A stretch of DNA of 64,000 bases from Hypomesus transpacificus (Eukaryota; Chordata; Actinopteri; Osmeriformes; Osmeridae): contig NC_061067.1 in assembly GCF_021917145.1 (NCBI RefSeq), positions 5,809,874-5,873,873 of the forward strand, given 5' to 3'. This document shows, in pieces, positions 1-12,164 of the stretch (position 1 is its first letter; the number at the start of each line of letters is the position of its first letter). Both the position numbers and the translations under genes were made by a program. The notes under the pieces were generated by a model that ran no database searches, was not told where the DNA came from, and was given only the letters and a program-made list of their open reading frames with translations.

Positions 1-33
1 AGCTGATCCTGACCTCATCTAGACTGTGACTGA

Positions 34-231
<198 letters not shown>

Positions 232-3160
232 GGGGGATGGGGGGGAGGGGGGTGGGGGGCCTCCACACACACACAGCCACAACACTCTATACTCGACACC
301 CCCTTCCGCTTTTGCCTCCTCCTCCTCCCTCTTGTCCACCCCACAGTGAACTTTCATCCTGTACCAGTACTGACCCCAAAAGGAGGACCTGAGCTACTGC
401 GCTGACTGAACTTAGACTTAGGCTGGTTCACCAAGTGGACTGCCAACGTCTGAGGTGTCGATGGTGACGAAGTACGTGGGGAAAGATGTCCGTTCATAAG
501 ATTCACCTCATTCACCTCACTCTGAGATCCCAGGCTCTCTCTCCCTGCTGCTGGTGGTGGTCTGCAGCCTTGGTGGACCTCCACAATGCACCAGGAGAAG
601 TCTGGCAGCCCAGAGAGCTGATGTGAGAGGCCCTGAGGGACGCTCACTGCCAGCGGGACTGGGCTGCAGGAAAACTCTAAACTGATTCTATCTCAGCTCC
701 AGGCCTCAGAGAGCTCCCTCTCCCCGCTGCAAGCGACTGATGGACACACAGAGGGGCGGAAGAAGGGGCGTGTGGCCTTGGTTCTGATTGGTTTCCTGTA
801 GCCATTCAGTGGTTGTACAGCCTAACTGCCCTTGGTGTTGTGCTGATGTGCCTAAGGGATTGGTAGTGAATATAACTATACATACAGTATATTTTTCAGA
901 AAACAATACAGAGTGTGTGCACAGAGATTCTGGGTTCTATAGGCCTTTGTATATCCTTTTTTTCTGCTTGTTAAATTTTTCATGCTTTCTTTTTTGATGC
1001 TTTTACTGGACTTTCCATCGTGAAATGTGTGATATGACCTTGCTTTCCAGTACAGTGATACAGCTGCCTTTGACTTTTTCCCTACAGTCTATTACTGTTC
1101 ACAGTAAGGCAGAACAGTGTGATACAGTATAGACTCTGATGTCTTGCAGCAGCCCCCAATTACAGCCGGGGTGGGGGTGGGGGCGACACGGCCATGGCTT
1201 TCAGTTGTTGAGGCAGGTGGATTTGCTTGAGTTTTATTACAAAGATGATATGTTCTTTGATTACCGGGGTGTTTTTTTAAATCATTTTGTGAATACTCTT
1301 TTCACTATTCAATTGATCCTTAAAAGGTAAAGATTACGCTATTCAATGTGTGTGTGTGTGTGTGTGAGAGAGAGAAATCGTTTTTTAATTTGACATTGTT
1401 TTCACTTCTTCCATGCCATTTTGTATACAGTGTTGTTTCCCATGCACATATTTCTTTAATTCATTTGACTAATATTATTTGGTAAAAATGCAAAATGACA
1501 AGACAGGCGCTTGTGAGTGTGTGAGTTCATGTGTGTGTGTGTGTGTGTGTGTGTGATTGGACATCCACTTTTTTAAGGCTTGGAATGTTTGAGCTGGCTC
1601 TGTGTGATTGATGCTCATTGGTTGAAATTTATTTTGGTGGCTCACACAAGTTAGATATTTTTGTCTGAGGTATAGTGTTACTGATCTCTAGAGGATATGA
1701 ATAGTGGCTAGTCCACATCATTTAACCATAGCAATGTATACAAGGGTCACCTTTGTAGACACACGTTCAAAAACATTTGCAGGTTATTAATGAAATTAGT
1801 ACATATATTATTAGGAAATTATTATGTCTTACTTTTGAGTGGCCTTCTTTATGTTCTTTCTCATTTTGTTTTTATCAAAACATGGAATCATGTTTCAATT
1901 GCTGCTGATGCAGATCAATATACCATGCTTTCATGCATTGATCAAATCAAACAAATGACTAAGATTTTTATGACTCTTTCAGATACAAAAAACACAAATC
2001 TTAGAAACACGTTGTACTTGTATACTGTTTTAGCTGACAAGTGACATGAAATGTGCAATATAAAAATCCACCTGGACCCACACATTTCCATTGCACTGCA
2101 GACCAAAGAATCATTTCAACATAAACCATATAAATTATTACAAAATTGCTAAATTCACACTCTGCCCATAACCTTTTCTTTATTCAAGCCATGTGTGGCT
2201 GTCCCATAGTCCTCTGTCCCTCACCCCCTATTACCATAGCCCCACCTCCAACAGCAAAACCCAAACACCTGACATGTGCACTATTATCTCACCAGAGACT
2301 CACAGTGATTCAGACACACACACAGGTATGGAATACTTTTCATTGTGTGCTCTGAAAGCAGACAGCAGCAGCTCCATATGGAAGCAGTCGTGTTTTGTGG
2401 AGTCCCCAGACCTCTCCCTCTGTCTGCCTCTCTACTCAGCACTTCCCTGTACTTCATAGCCTCTCCGCACGAGAGCAATGGTTTTAGGGCTCCCCTCAAA
2501 GTCTAAGGCAAGTCTTTTTCGAAACAGATCTCTAAGGACGGGTTAGAGCCAGGGGGTGGACACACTGGTTGGTGGCTGATGGCCTCTCTATGCTTACAGA
2601 CATTCTCTGAGATTGGCTGGGGAGGGGGGTTGGGTTCACTCCCTTTGGAGCAGTACCGTTTGAGACTTTGAAAGATCTGATCGTCAAGACACCTCTGCCG
2701 TTTGAAAAAAAACCTTCAACCTTGCTTGGGGTTTGTTACTACGCCTTTAATAATAATTTGCATCTCTGAACTGAACTGATTACTTCCATCCAACTTTATA
2801 TAAACTTTTATGTTGTTCTTTTTTTCGGGCAAGCAACCTTGTGCTGTTGCTGGGATAGGCTACATCTGCCGCAGTGTGCTGTTGTGTTTTTCCTGCCACT
2901 GAATGATGTGATTATATACAGGTACAAGTCTAGCTCTACAATGTTTGTCGTCACAAATATACAGAATGGAGGCCGAGCAGGCAGGGGTGTGGTGGGGGTT
3001 GGTGGAGGTTAATCAAACTGTGACCCTGTGTTTTGTTCCAGAATTATCACAAAGGACATGATGAAAGACTTCAAATTGCACAGTACCATAGCTGTCTGTA
3101 ATTTCTGTAACTACTGTTGTTTTGATTACATTTGAAATAATAAAGAATGTTTAAAACACA
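232..3160 (+). other. 3' UTR of the gene ending at 231
   Basis: No convincing coding sequence follows the stop at 231. The stretch is AT-rich toward its end, carries two short (GT)n tracts (about 1347-1366 and 1531-1553) and ends in a canonical poly(A) signal AATAAA at 3139-3144. A single long 3' UTR of about 2.9 kb explains it. Earlier cleavage sites cannot be excluded. Confidence 0.5.
3139..3144 (+). other. Poly(A) signal AATAAA
   Basis: Canonical hexamer on the plus strand, placed as the likely end of the gene whose last coding exon is at 112-231. No other plus-strand gene lies between. Confidence 0.5.
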
Positions 3161-5620
3161 ATTATCCATGTTTCTTTTGACACTAAATCCAGTCTTTTGT
3201 CCTCCAATTGCTACCACAGGAATAGCTCTTACCAGTCCTAGTGTAACCCATCACAGTTGAGAAGGTTCGCAGCTTACATAATAACATGCTTTATTTTACC
3301 TTTTATAAAGTTTACCGGTGGTGAACCCCCAGTCAGGCCAGCTCATTGGCAGGCAGTCAGAGTTCCTCAAAACGTCCCAAATTGTATCTTTTCATTGGGC
3401 CCAATATTCCTGGCAAAGACCCCTGCTGCGCAGGTCTTGGGACTTACAGGAAGCATCCTCATTGTAGGTGCCTGCTGACATGCCCTGGTCCTCTGTCAGA
3501 GGAGGAGAGCTGTCTGTCAGCACACCTGGGACATACTGAGCTAGCAGGCTTCAAAGCTGACCTCAGCAGGTGGGGGGTGGACAGGCAGACAGGGAGGATG
3601 ACAGAGACCCATGCCAAGGTTTTAGAGGATATGTTGGAAACCATAGAAGTTGCCCCCAAGGGATATTGTTAAAGGTTAATATTGATCTGTTTGACTGTAC
3701 TGTAGCTGTGGGCGTATTTAGAGACTGTTCTAAGTGTTGTGATACTCTATGGGAAGCTCGAACCTACCTCTGCAAGTCAAGTTTCATATAAGCTATATCA
3801 AACCAAGATCATTTTAACTATTAAAATGTCTATATTATAAAGCAGAATAATTTTCATATTAAATTTAAGGTATCCTAGCTGTAATGTCCTACTGCCATCT
3901 AGTGGAAGAACTGATCAAACTGACTTTCACCTCACATGATAAATGGGATTGATTTAAGAAACTTTCAATATGGTTACAATAACAACTCAATAGTCTCCAT
4001 GTCAGTAGCTTTGATTGGTCAATATTGACATAACTAGCATCCGTCTAACTAATAGGCCATACCACAATCAACATGATGAAAGACAGCAATCCATTTGAGA
4101 TGGAAAATCTTCTCTAAGGATCCTTGAAATACCAGAGGAAGTGAGAATCATCCGCCATGAATGAAGCAGGAGTTTCCTTTGTGTTGAAATAATGCAATTT
4201 CAACAGACTGAAATGTTTAACTGAAAATATAAACCTTTAATTGATTACATAAAAACAGTGGGGCTCTAATAGAAATACTAAAATAAAACAGAATGTGTTC
4301 TCACATACAAACAAGTCAGCTCCAGCTGAAAGGAAGACATAGTGTCACTAGGCAGGCCTGGACCAGTTTTATACCTTACTGCCACTTCATCAATTATTCA
4401 AAGTAACCTAAAAAGTAACATTGATATCTCTGTACTTACAATTTGCTTAACTCTGTTCAGAGCCCTATAAAATTACATTAAAATACCAATCGTTTAAAAA
4501 TATATGTTTGCATGTCATATCAACATATAAACAATGGAGTTTGACCCAAACCCAGCATTGGACATTAGGTTGTGCAAGTGCAAGTCGAGCTGAGAATATG
4601 AGCTCTAGAGAAAGCAATAGAAATGTTATTTTTGGAGTACATTAGGTAGAATAGTATTTGGGCCATATTTATACAGTAGTATTTAAGTATACAGTACTGC
4701 AACAGCATTGGAATCATTAAAACATTTGTCAAATAATATATGTTGTAGGTACAACACGGTAACTGTGCTGAAAGGACACCCAGAACATTCTTAAATATGT
4801 AAAGGCTATTTTGTCAAAAGGGGGTCGAAACAATGAACAACATAAGCACATAAATATTAAGATACATTTAAAACAAGACACATTCCTAAGATTTGTCACA
4901 ATTTAGGAGGGAACCTGACCAACTGTTTCCCAAAACTACAACTACTACATCGTTTTTTTGTAGTATTCTATCCCCGTTTTACTGTAACTGCAGTGCAATA
5001 CAATAGTACTAAGTACAGTGTGATGTCAGGTTGAAGTGTTCACATTGGGGTGACATGTTAAGTCTTCCATTTCTTGGAGTTCCAGTTAGTGCCACTCACA
5101 GATGTCACAGACAGATGTATCTAGCAACTGTCATTTTACACTCCCAGCCCACAGATCATGGATGTCTTGCAGTCCTGGGCCAATATCAGGTTTGACCACA
5201 ATCTCGCGTTCCTGGAAAGGAACAGCTCTAACCTGACAGCATAGGAAGCAGCAGTTTGGTGTGAAGGGGCACATGACTTCACCAATCGTTACCTCAAGGA
5301 TGGCAGACAGAAAGGAACTGTTTAAGAAACATTTTAAAAGTGTATTTGACCTTATATACAATAAAGCCCTGAGGTAATCACTAGGTCTACTGGTGAGTAA
5401 GTGTAGCTGTTACCCAAGACACTATCACAAGGGCGTGACATAAAATCTAACATCTGCTTCGACATTTTATCCCTCTCCCAAAATAAATAACAATTTGCAC
5501 ATTCAAGCCTACTTTCCAATGATCCCATTCATCCATGCATTTTCAGCAGTTTTCAAATCAGTTCTGTTGGTGATCCAAAAGCACTCCAGAATTCAGTCAG
5601 CCTTTCTGCCAGTGTGTCAG
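3161..5620. other. Convergent intergenic region and probable 3' UTR of the GIMAP-like gene
   Basis: AT-rich DNA with short scattered open frames but no exon I can support. Part of it should be the 3' UTR of the minus-strand GIMAP-like gene. Candidate minus-strand poly(A) signals are ATTAAA at 4236-4241 and AATAAA at 3290-3295. The latter would bring that transcript to within about 150 bp of the end of the plus-strand gene. Confidence 0.35.
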
Positions 5621-7431
5621 TCAGTCAGTCAGTGCATCCACTGAATCTAAAACAAGGAAATAATAGATGAGTGAAAATCACTGAATGCATCTGTCATCAG
5701 GCATAAACTAGTTTTCCTGGAGAGGACATGCTGCTATTACACTCCCTGGTCCTTCCTGTGTTAATGTCACCACAGTTTGACTCTACATCCAGAAACAGAC
5801 AGAGTAGGGCTGAGAGGGGGTAGAAAAGAGAAACGGAGGAATCATTGTCTAATGTGTATAAGGGAAGAGTAACCTACTTGGAAAGTTTTGTATTGTTCAA
5901 ATCATGTTACCTAGATAGATATGTAACACATTTACAAAATGTGTTTCTGTGGAGTGCCAGAAAATGCATAGATTAAGTGTAGGTCAAAATGGAACAGTAA
6001 AGTGATGTTGACTGTCAATACAAAGCAAAATACTCACTATGGGATGGGTCCACCTCCATGGCTTTGGCTAATCCCACTGCTGAGTTTTGCTTAGGCCGTG
6101 CCCCTAATTCTCGGCCCGCAAGTGCAGGGTTCTGGTTCTGGTCCACAGTCTTCTTCTCCTCCACGGCCTCCTCGGGGTTGTAGAAGCCCCCCTCCTCCGC
6201 CACCATCTTCTCCACCTTCTCCATCAGTTTTAGCAGCTGAGGGTGCTCCCCGAAGATGTAGTTATTGATGACGTAGTACCTCCGCTTGCACTTCTCCAGC
6301 ACCCACTGCAGCTCCTTGCCCTCCCTGCGGATGTGCCTCTCAATGGATATGGTCCTCAAGACCTCAGCCCAGGTGAACACCACGATCGTCTGCCTCCACA
6401 CCCGCTCCCCGAACAGGCCCACATGCTCCTCGATGCGGGCGCGGTCCACGTCCGTGAACATGCCCACTGGGATGACGAGCAGGAAGGCGTGGGGGCCCGG
6501 CAGGCACATGGAGGCGCCTCGGAGCATTTCCTTCTGGTACACGGGCGGCGTGTCCTGGACCGAGAACCACCCGGGCGTATCCACCACTGTCACGCGGCGG
6601 CCTGCAACCTCCGTCTCACGCTTGACGCAGAACTCGGCGGCCCGCTCCAGGCGGAACTCCTCGTGGCCCAGGATGGTGTTCCCTGTCAGGCTCTTCCCAG
6701 GCCACCGCCAGCCTAGAAGAACTAGGCGGAGCTCTGGAAGGCGGTTGGCCACACGGGCTGCTGCTGCCGCCCTCTTCTCCTCTTCTTCTGGGTCAAGGAC
6801 ATCTTCTCCTGTGGGAATGATATGTAATTAGGAGTGGGATACAACTGAGGTTTGATCAAGGAAAGACCATAACCACAATTTCTACTCTTTTTGCAAGCTA
6901 ACCTGACACTAAATCATTTTTTAATCCATTCTGTATAATGTATTTCTAATTTAGTCTTTCAACACATTACTAGTTATTGACTTTCTAAGTAGCCTAACTG
7001 TAATAGACCATAGATTTAGAACATCAATAATTAAAACGTAAAAAATACGTCCTTACATATACAATGTATTAGCTATGTGCGTTCCAAATGGTTGTCGACT
7101 CCACTGACAACTTTTGTAGACGATTTAGCTAGAAGCGTACGATGGAACTGAGCGGCACGTAGCTGTTGGTCTTAAATTATTTTAACGTTTGTTTAACTCT
7201 GTCTGTGTTACGGGAAACTAAAATATCTGACGAGAGACGTGTCACTTAGTGGTCAGAAGAGTGACGTAAAACTGAACATGAATTAGCAAATTAGCTCCTA
7301 CCCGAAGACTGACGGGTAGGCTACCACAGTAGACTACACAAAACCGCAATTGCTTAAAGTTTGTTCAACCACGCGTTTATGTAGCTTTAAGAACACCCAC
7401 CTGTTGTTTGTACCGGTTTATCTGCTTCCAT
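5621..7431 (-). CDS. GIMAP/AIG1-type GTPase, 275 aa, three coding exons
   Basis: Joined from exons 7431-7401, 6808-6038 and 5646-5621 (minus strand). All junctions are GT-AG and in phase; total 828 nt. The AIG1 domain fills exon 2. The P-loop is G43-W-R-W-P-G-K-S50, the G3 motif is D87-T-P-G90, and the GIMAP-typical box ending RYYVINN lies at about 187-193. Known family role: membrane- or vesicle-associated GTPases of vertebrate immunity; fish carry many copies. The G4 position, usually TxxD or similar, reads T156-W-A-E159, so the aspartate that normally reads guanine is absent. No transmembrane segment or signal peptide is seen. A glutamate-rich N-terminal stretch precedes the domain. The stop lies inside a short (TGAC)n repeat. 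Which GIMAP subtype this is cannot be said from the sequence alone. Confidence 0.85.
6809..7400 (-). other. Intron 1 of the GIMAP-like gene
   Basis: Bounded by a GTGGGT donor at 7400-7395 and a CCCACAG acceptor ending at 6809. It splits codon 11 after its first base, and joining gives an uninterrupted frame from a 10-residue first exon into the AIG1 domain. Confidence 0.8.
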
Positions 7432-7683
7432 ACTGTTTTGTTATTGCGGTTCAAGATGCAGGTTTACATTAGCTATGAGCTACAGTATGCTCCTTTCATC
7501 GGCAGGTTCGTCTTACTCTAATCCACCGTACAAGGATTTCCTGCTTTACTGGCTGACAGGCGGGACAGTAGCCTACAAGCACGTATTCAAAGACTGAAGT
7601 ATGGTGCCCCCTTGGTATCTCAGATCGGCAATACAGAAACGCAGTGTAGCAAACTTGACGAACTACATTCATGCTGTATATAC

Positions 7684-7689
7684 TTTATT
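7684..7689 (-). other. chmp4c: Poly(A) signal of chmp4c
   Basis: AATAAA on the minus strand, about 350 nt beyond the chmp4c stop codon. It lies between that gene and the first exon of the next minus-strand gene, where the end of chmp4c is expected. Confidence 0.6.
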
Positions 7690-8034
7690 TCTTAAAGTCA
7701 TATTAATATGAATTTACAAAAATGTGTCTGACTATTAACATTATTGTATTAGAAAAGCCTGTGTCATTAAAATTATGTAACTGATTTGTTTCTGACAGTA
7801 AAACATAGAAAAGCACACAAAAGAAACCACACTGGTGTAAAAGACCACAGAAAGTCACTTAGGCCTACCTATTGTATACCAAACATTTTGCAAAACCTAT
7901 CCATTATAGGCTACAAAGAAACACAAAGAAACTGTATACACTTATAAAATTCTCAAAAGAGAAAAAAACAACCTTCAGATTAACCTTCATATCAAGACTG
8001 TGTGTGTGCGTGTGTGTTTGTGCATGTGCGCATA

Positions 8035-9554
8035 TTAGTGAGTTGCCCAGGCTGCTAACATCTGCATGTCGTTGTCATTGTCCACCCTCTTCTTGGATTC
8101 TGTAAAACAAGAGACAACATAACTGCTGAGCCTCTGATGCTGTGGGCTGCTACAGGCAGTACAGGTAATGCCCAGCGGCTCATGCTTACTAGTGCGCTGA
8201 CTGGGCTGGACAGAGGGGAGTTTGGAGGACGGCACACGAGGCAGTCTCTCCATGTTCTTCATGCTCTCCTCCAACTCCTCTTGTTCCAACTCTGCCAGTT
8301 CTGCCAGGAGCTCATCCTGGAGAGGTGAAACAAAGGCCATAGCGAGACTCCTCTGAAGACATTGCTGGGTCTACACTCTCACATAAAGCGACTACTCATA
8401 CTAAATGTCGACCTTACCTGTTAACTTATCCTCTATGTGTAGAAGAGGATAAGTTAACAGGTAGGCCCCTTACCTCATCAAACACCTCGCCGAAAGGTCG
8501 CGAGATAGCATCACATATCTCCTGAGCCACTTCCTGTTGCTCTGTTATATCCTGCATCAGAGAATCTATCTTCTCCAGGTCCCTGGGAGAGATGGAGAGA
8601 GAGAAAGAGAAAGACTATCATGTTCGTACTCCCATTAGTCTGCAATAAACCTATCCTCGTTGATTTAAGTCCCATTAGTCTGCAATAAACCTATCCTCGT
8701 TGATTTAAGTCAAATGAATATGGCACCTCTCATATGTTGAGGTCACTCACATGTTCTGGTGGACACTCTTGATGGCCTTGGCTGCAAAGCCCATGTTCTT
8801 TAGCACCTCTGTGTTAGTGTTGGCATTCTCTAGCGCCTCCCTCTGGAACTCGATGGTGGACAGGGTTCCATCAATTTGGGTGAGCTGCTGCTCATAGCGT
8901 TTCTTCCTCTTCAGAGCCTGTAGGGCGGCTGGGGGATGATGGGTATATAGAAACAGTTGACAGTATGTCAGGGTGTCTTTAGAAAATACTTTTTTGTATT
9001 TAGTTGTAGTAGTGCATTGAATTGAACAATGTTGCCCATTTACGGCAATTGACCGTTTTGCTCTGCGAGTCTTTAGGCCTCATGCTGAACAAGGGAAGGC
9101 TGTTATAAATTCCCCTGTAGCACTGCATGCAGACCAGACTAATGTAACTACACCAAAGTAATTATGATAGACTAACTGTTCTCAGGTCGATTAGGCGTTG
9201 CTCTTAATTGAATGCAGTTTCTTTGTTGCCTTAAGAAGGAGTTTAGGTTTATTTTCGTTAGAGGGGCATTCCGTCGTCCTGGAAAAGTCTAACAGGTTGG
9301 AAATTTTTAGCATGAAAATTCAATAAAAACAAACCCCGTTTGTTCTTCATGCCGTTCTTCTTCGCTATCGCAATTTCTTGTTCTATTTTCTTCTCCAGAT
9401 ACTCTTGCTTTTTGGTTAGCATTTCCTCTGTTTCCCGAAGTCTGTGAATGGCTTCCTGAGACGAAGGTCCGGTGCGCTGTCCCCTGTGTCTCGATTTTGA
9501 CGAGCTTGAAGAACCTGAAGAGCTGCCCTTAAACATTTTAGAAATTTTACTCAT
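8035..9554 (-). CDS. chmp4c: Charged multivesicular body protein 4c (ESCRT-III, Snf7 family)
   Basis: Joined from exons 9554-9335, 8928-8751, 8582-8474, 8316-8190 and 8099-8035; 699 nt, 232 aa, close to human CHMP4C (233 aa). Snf7 proteins polymerise on membranes to drive vesicle budding, nuclear envelope sealing and cytokinetic abscission; CHMP4C also serves the abscission checkpoint. The N-terminus (MSKISKMFKG) is of the 4C type rather than 4B. It is followed by the conserved basic helical core (QEAIHRLRETEEML, ALQALKRKKRYEQQLTQ, IEFQREALENANTNTEVLKN) and the acidic helix (ELLAELAELEQEELEE). The C-terminal ALIX-binding motif MxxLxxW is present as MQMLAAW. The RRSRAASS-type serine cluster of the human protein is not seen before it. 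Head to head with zfand1, as in other vertebrates. Confidence 0.95.
8415..8463. repeat. Perfect 20-bp inverted repeat in chmp4c intron 3
   Basis: Left arm 8415-8434 and right arm 8444-8463 are exact reverse complements with a 9-base loop. The right arm ends 10 bases downstream (in transcript sense) of where the exon 3 donor begins, so a stem could form next to the splice site. Confidence 0.9.
8631..8710. repeat. Perfect tandem duplication, 2 x 40 bp, in chmp4c intron 2
   Basis: Bases 8631-8670 are repeated without a mismatch at 8671-8710. It lies between exons 2 and 3. The lack of divergence suggests a recent event or an assembly duplication. Confidence 0.95.
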
Positions 9555-10115
9555 TTTTGCACTCTCTTATATTTGTTAATCTGCGGTCAAAATTCTATTA
9601 AACAATCTTTCTTCAAACTGCTGGAGAGAAAGTGGCGGCAGATGCACCAATTCCTGCCTGACAGCTTTCTAACCTCAATTCAAATAACCACACACCTGTA
9701 TGACGTTTCATGATATTTGACACCGCCTGACTATTACGCTGAGTTGTAATAGGTAGGCTATTCAGCAAATTGGAAACATAAAAAAATGCCTGTCATTGAA
9801 ACAGACTTCTGAAAATACTGAGTATAATTGTTTTGAATGTCAAAGTAAATAACTGCTTATTTAACATAATAAATAAAGCTATAGTCCGAAATTCTAGATA
9901 ATTTGAAAGTATTCAGCTGTTCACACAAACACGTTGTACACAACGTTCATGTAAAGGCTACTTGAGGATACAGCCTAGGCTACTTGATACAATAAAGTCA
10001 GTGTATCAATGTAGGCTACATTTCCATTTAAGACAGCTACAGAAAGAAAATACCGTGGGTATCACGTGGTTTTGTTTTGACGGGTTGAAAGTTCATGTTG
10101 ACATTTTGAACAATA
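9555..10115. promoter_or_regulatory. Shared upstream region of chmp4c and zfand1
   Basis: About 560 bp separate the two start codons, which face away from each other, so both core promoters and 5' UTRs must lie here unless upstream exons exist. No TATA box is obvious for either gene. The sequence is not strongly CpG-rich. A CACGTG E-box lies at 10063-10068. Confidence 0.55.
10063..10068. promoter_or_regulatory. CACGTG E-box near zfand1 start
   Basis: Palindromic CACGTG in the context TCACGTGG, 47 bases before the zfand1 ATG. USF, MYC/MAX and MiT/TFE (TFEB-type) factors bind this core. A link to endolysosomal control of chmp4c is only a guess, because a six-base site also occurs by chance. 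Confidence 0.35.
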
Positions 10116-12164
10116 ATGGCTGAACTGGACATTGGTGATCATTGTCGGCTCAAAACCTGCTATCAGAAAGGTGTTTTCTTCAATCTTACCGATATAATTG
10201 ACATAAATATCTCTGTATCCTGACTTTTTGGCCATATGGTCACGACTATAGCACTACAGTTCTAGGTTCGAGCGTGCAAACAACATTAGCCTATTAGCTC
10301 TAGCTGGTTGCATAGTGCTGTGGTGTAGCCTAAATGGATACAAACAGCTTAACTATATTTGCCTTGAAACTGGTAATATTCAAATGTTTCCAGCATCGTG
10401 ACTAGCTGAAACATATCCCATGTAACTAGGCCTATATTTAATATGGTGTTTTAGCAACGTAAACGTTATCTCCCAAGCCTACATGCTTTTTTGCTAGTGA
10501 GCTAACCTGATGTTTTTCCTAACTTGCAATAAAATAAAATAATATATATATATGTACGCTTCCTCTGCAGACTTTTTGCCGTTTGTGTGCGATGGGTGCA
10601 AGGGAGTTTTCTGGTAAGACATAGAATACTTGTCGAGAATACTTTATCACACAATGTAAGCTATAATGCAGGTCTTTGACGATGAGACTCTGTGGGCGTT
10701 TTAAACTTTGTGGTAACAGACATATCTGAATACATATGTATCTACTTTAATTTCAGTGTTGAACACAGAAGTCGAGAGTCACATTCATGCCCGGAGGTAA
10801 TTTTAAAAGGTGTTTTTTTTTTTTTGTGGAAATTTAAATTTTCCTTTTTAAAATTCCTGGGTTCTACTTTTACCAGTTGCCTGTGAAGAAAGAGGTTCAG
10901 ACATCCGGAGGAGGCATCACTAGCCATCCCTGCACATTCCAGGACTGCAAAGGACGAGAGTTGCTACCAGTCATATGTCCACACTGCGAAAAACATTTCT
11001 GTTTGGGGTTAGTCATAGTAATACTAATCTTATACAATTTCACAGTGTTTTGTAATCAAATGGACTGAACAGAAATGTTTCACATATTAATATCATGTGA
11101 TATTTCACACCTGAATATCTGTCTCAACTGCTGTCTTGACTGTCCAGCCATCGTCATCAAGATGACCACAAGTGTGAGAAGCTGGAGATGCCAAAGCCCC
11201 GGATGGCAGCCACGCAAGAGCTGGTGAAAAGAATTGTTGGTCAGTCCCGTCTTGTATGTATAAAAGTGTCAACCGTAAAAGTATTTTGTAGTTATTTTTT
11301 AAGGTGCTTAGGACCTTAAAATATTGTAGCAGTTCAACATTCTCTCCACTTGAGGGCAGTATTTAATAAACTCTGTGCCTCTTTCTTGCCTTTCAGAGTC
11401 GAAGAAAGACATGCCAGCAAGTAAAGGTCGCAAAGGAGCCAAGAATAGTGCAACTGCAGCAAAAGTGGCACTGATGAAGTTAAAGCTCCACGCTGTAGGA
11501 GACAAGGGGTTGCCACAGGTAAGACTTGTCTAGTATGGGGAGAGACAGGTACCCTAACCCACCTATTACCTCAAAAACACAGCAAAGCAGTAGCAGCCAT
11601 GTCTGCTGTACTGGGAACCTTAGCATGGATATCTGTATTTTCTAAAAGTGTTAATTTGTACCTTCAGGTAGAAAGAACCTATTTGCAAGTATACCTTCCC
11701 CAAGAAGGCAAAGACGCCAGCCTGCCCATGTTCTTCTGTTCCAAGTGGAGTGTGGGGAAAGTAGTGGACTATGCAGCCTCACTGGCTAGTCTCAAGAACA
11801 ACAACAACATACTAACTGCTAAGGTAACCATTGGATAGGAAGCGTGAGCAGATAGTGAGACCCTTGTAGACAGCTGAAATCTGCACTCCAAATTATTTTC
11901 CTCACAAACACACTATACTACTCTTTCATTGAAACGGCCCCCACTGAAAACAAACATGGTGTCTTTCTCGGTGTTTTTGCCATGCAGAAGCTTCGTCTGT
12001 GCCATCCCCAGACTGGGGAGGCCCTGAGGATGGACGACACCCTGCTGTCACTGCTGGCCCACCTTGAGTCGCCCCTCCACAATGGGGGCAACGTGATCCT
12101 GGAGTACCTGGACAATGACTGCAGCACCCTGGACGATGTGTCTGCCTATGTTCCCCTGTCCTGA
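10116..12164 (+). CDS. zfand1: AN1-type zinc finger protein 1
   Basis: Joined from exons 10116-10170, 10571-10613, 10757-10796, 10877-11007, 11148-11239, 11397-11518, 11668-11823 and 11988-12164; 816 nt, 271 aa (human about 268). Two AN1 fingers stand in order: the first at about residues 10-44 (C10, C15, C25, C28, C33, H36, H42, C44), the second at about 63-101 with the same C/H spacing. A basic linker (KDMPASKGRKG) follows, then a C-terminal ubiquitin-like region. Known role in mammals: brings p97/VCP and the 26S proteasome to arsenite-induced stress granules for their clearance. All junctions are GT-AG and in frame. The 5' and 3' neighbours, chmp4c and a tRNA gene, do not suggest an operon-like link. 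Confidence 0.95.

Noticed and set aside
3257..3672. Open frames of 73 and 108 codons on the plus strand
   Set aside because: No recognisable domain, no fitting splice sites, and overlapping frames on both strands; lies in convergent intergenic DNA.
5131..5361. 76-codon minus-strand open frame after the GIMAP-like gene
   Set aside because: Beyond the stop of the spliced gene, with no acceptor in phase; most likely 3' UTR.
6243..6831. Plus-strand open frames of 157 and 181 codons
   Set aside because: Antisense of the AIG1 GTPase exon, which has the recognised motifs on the minus strand.
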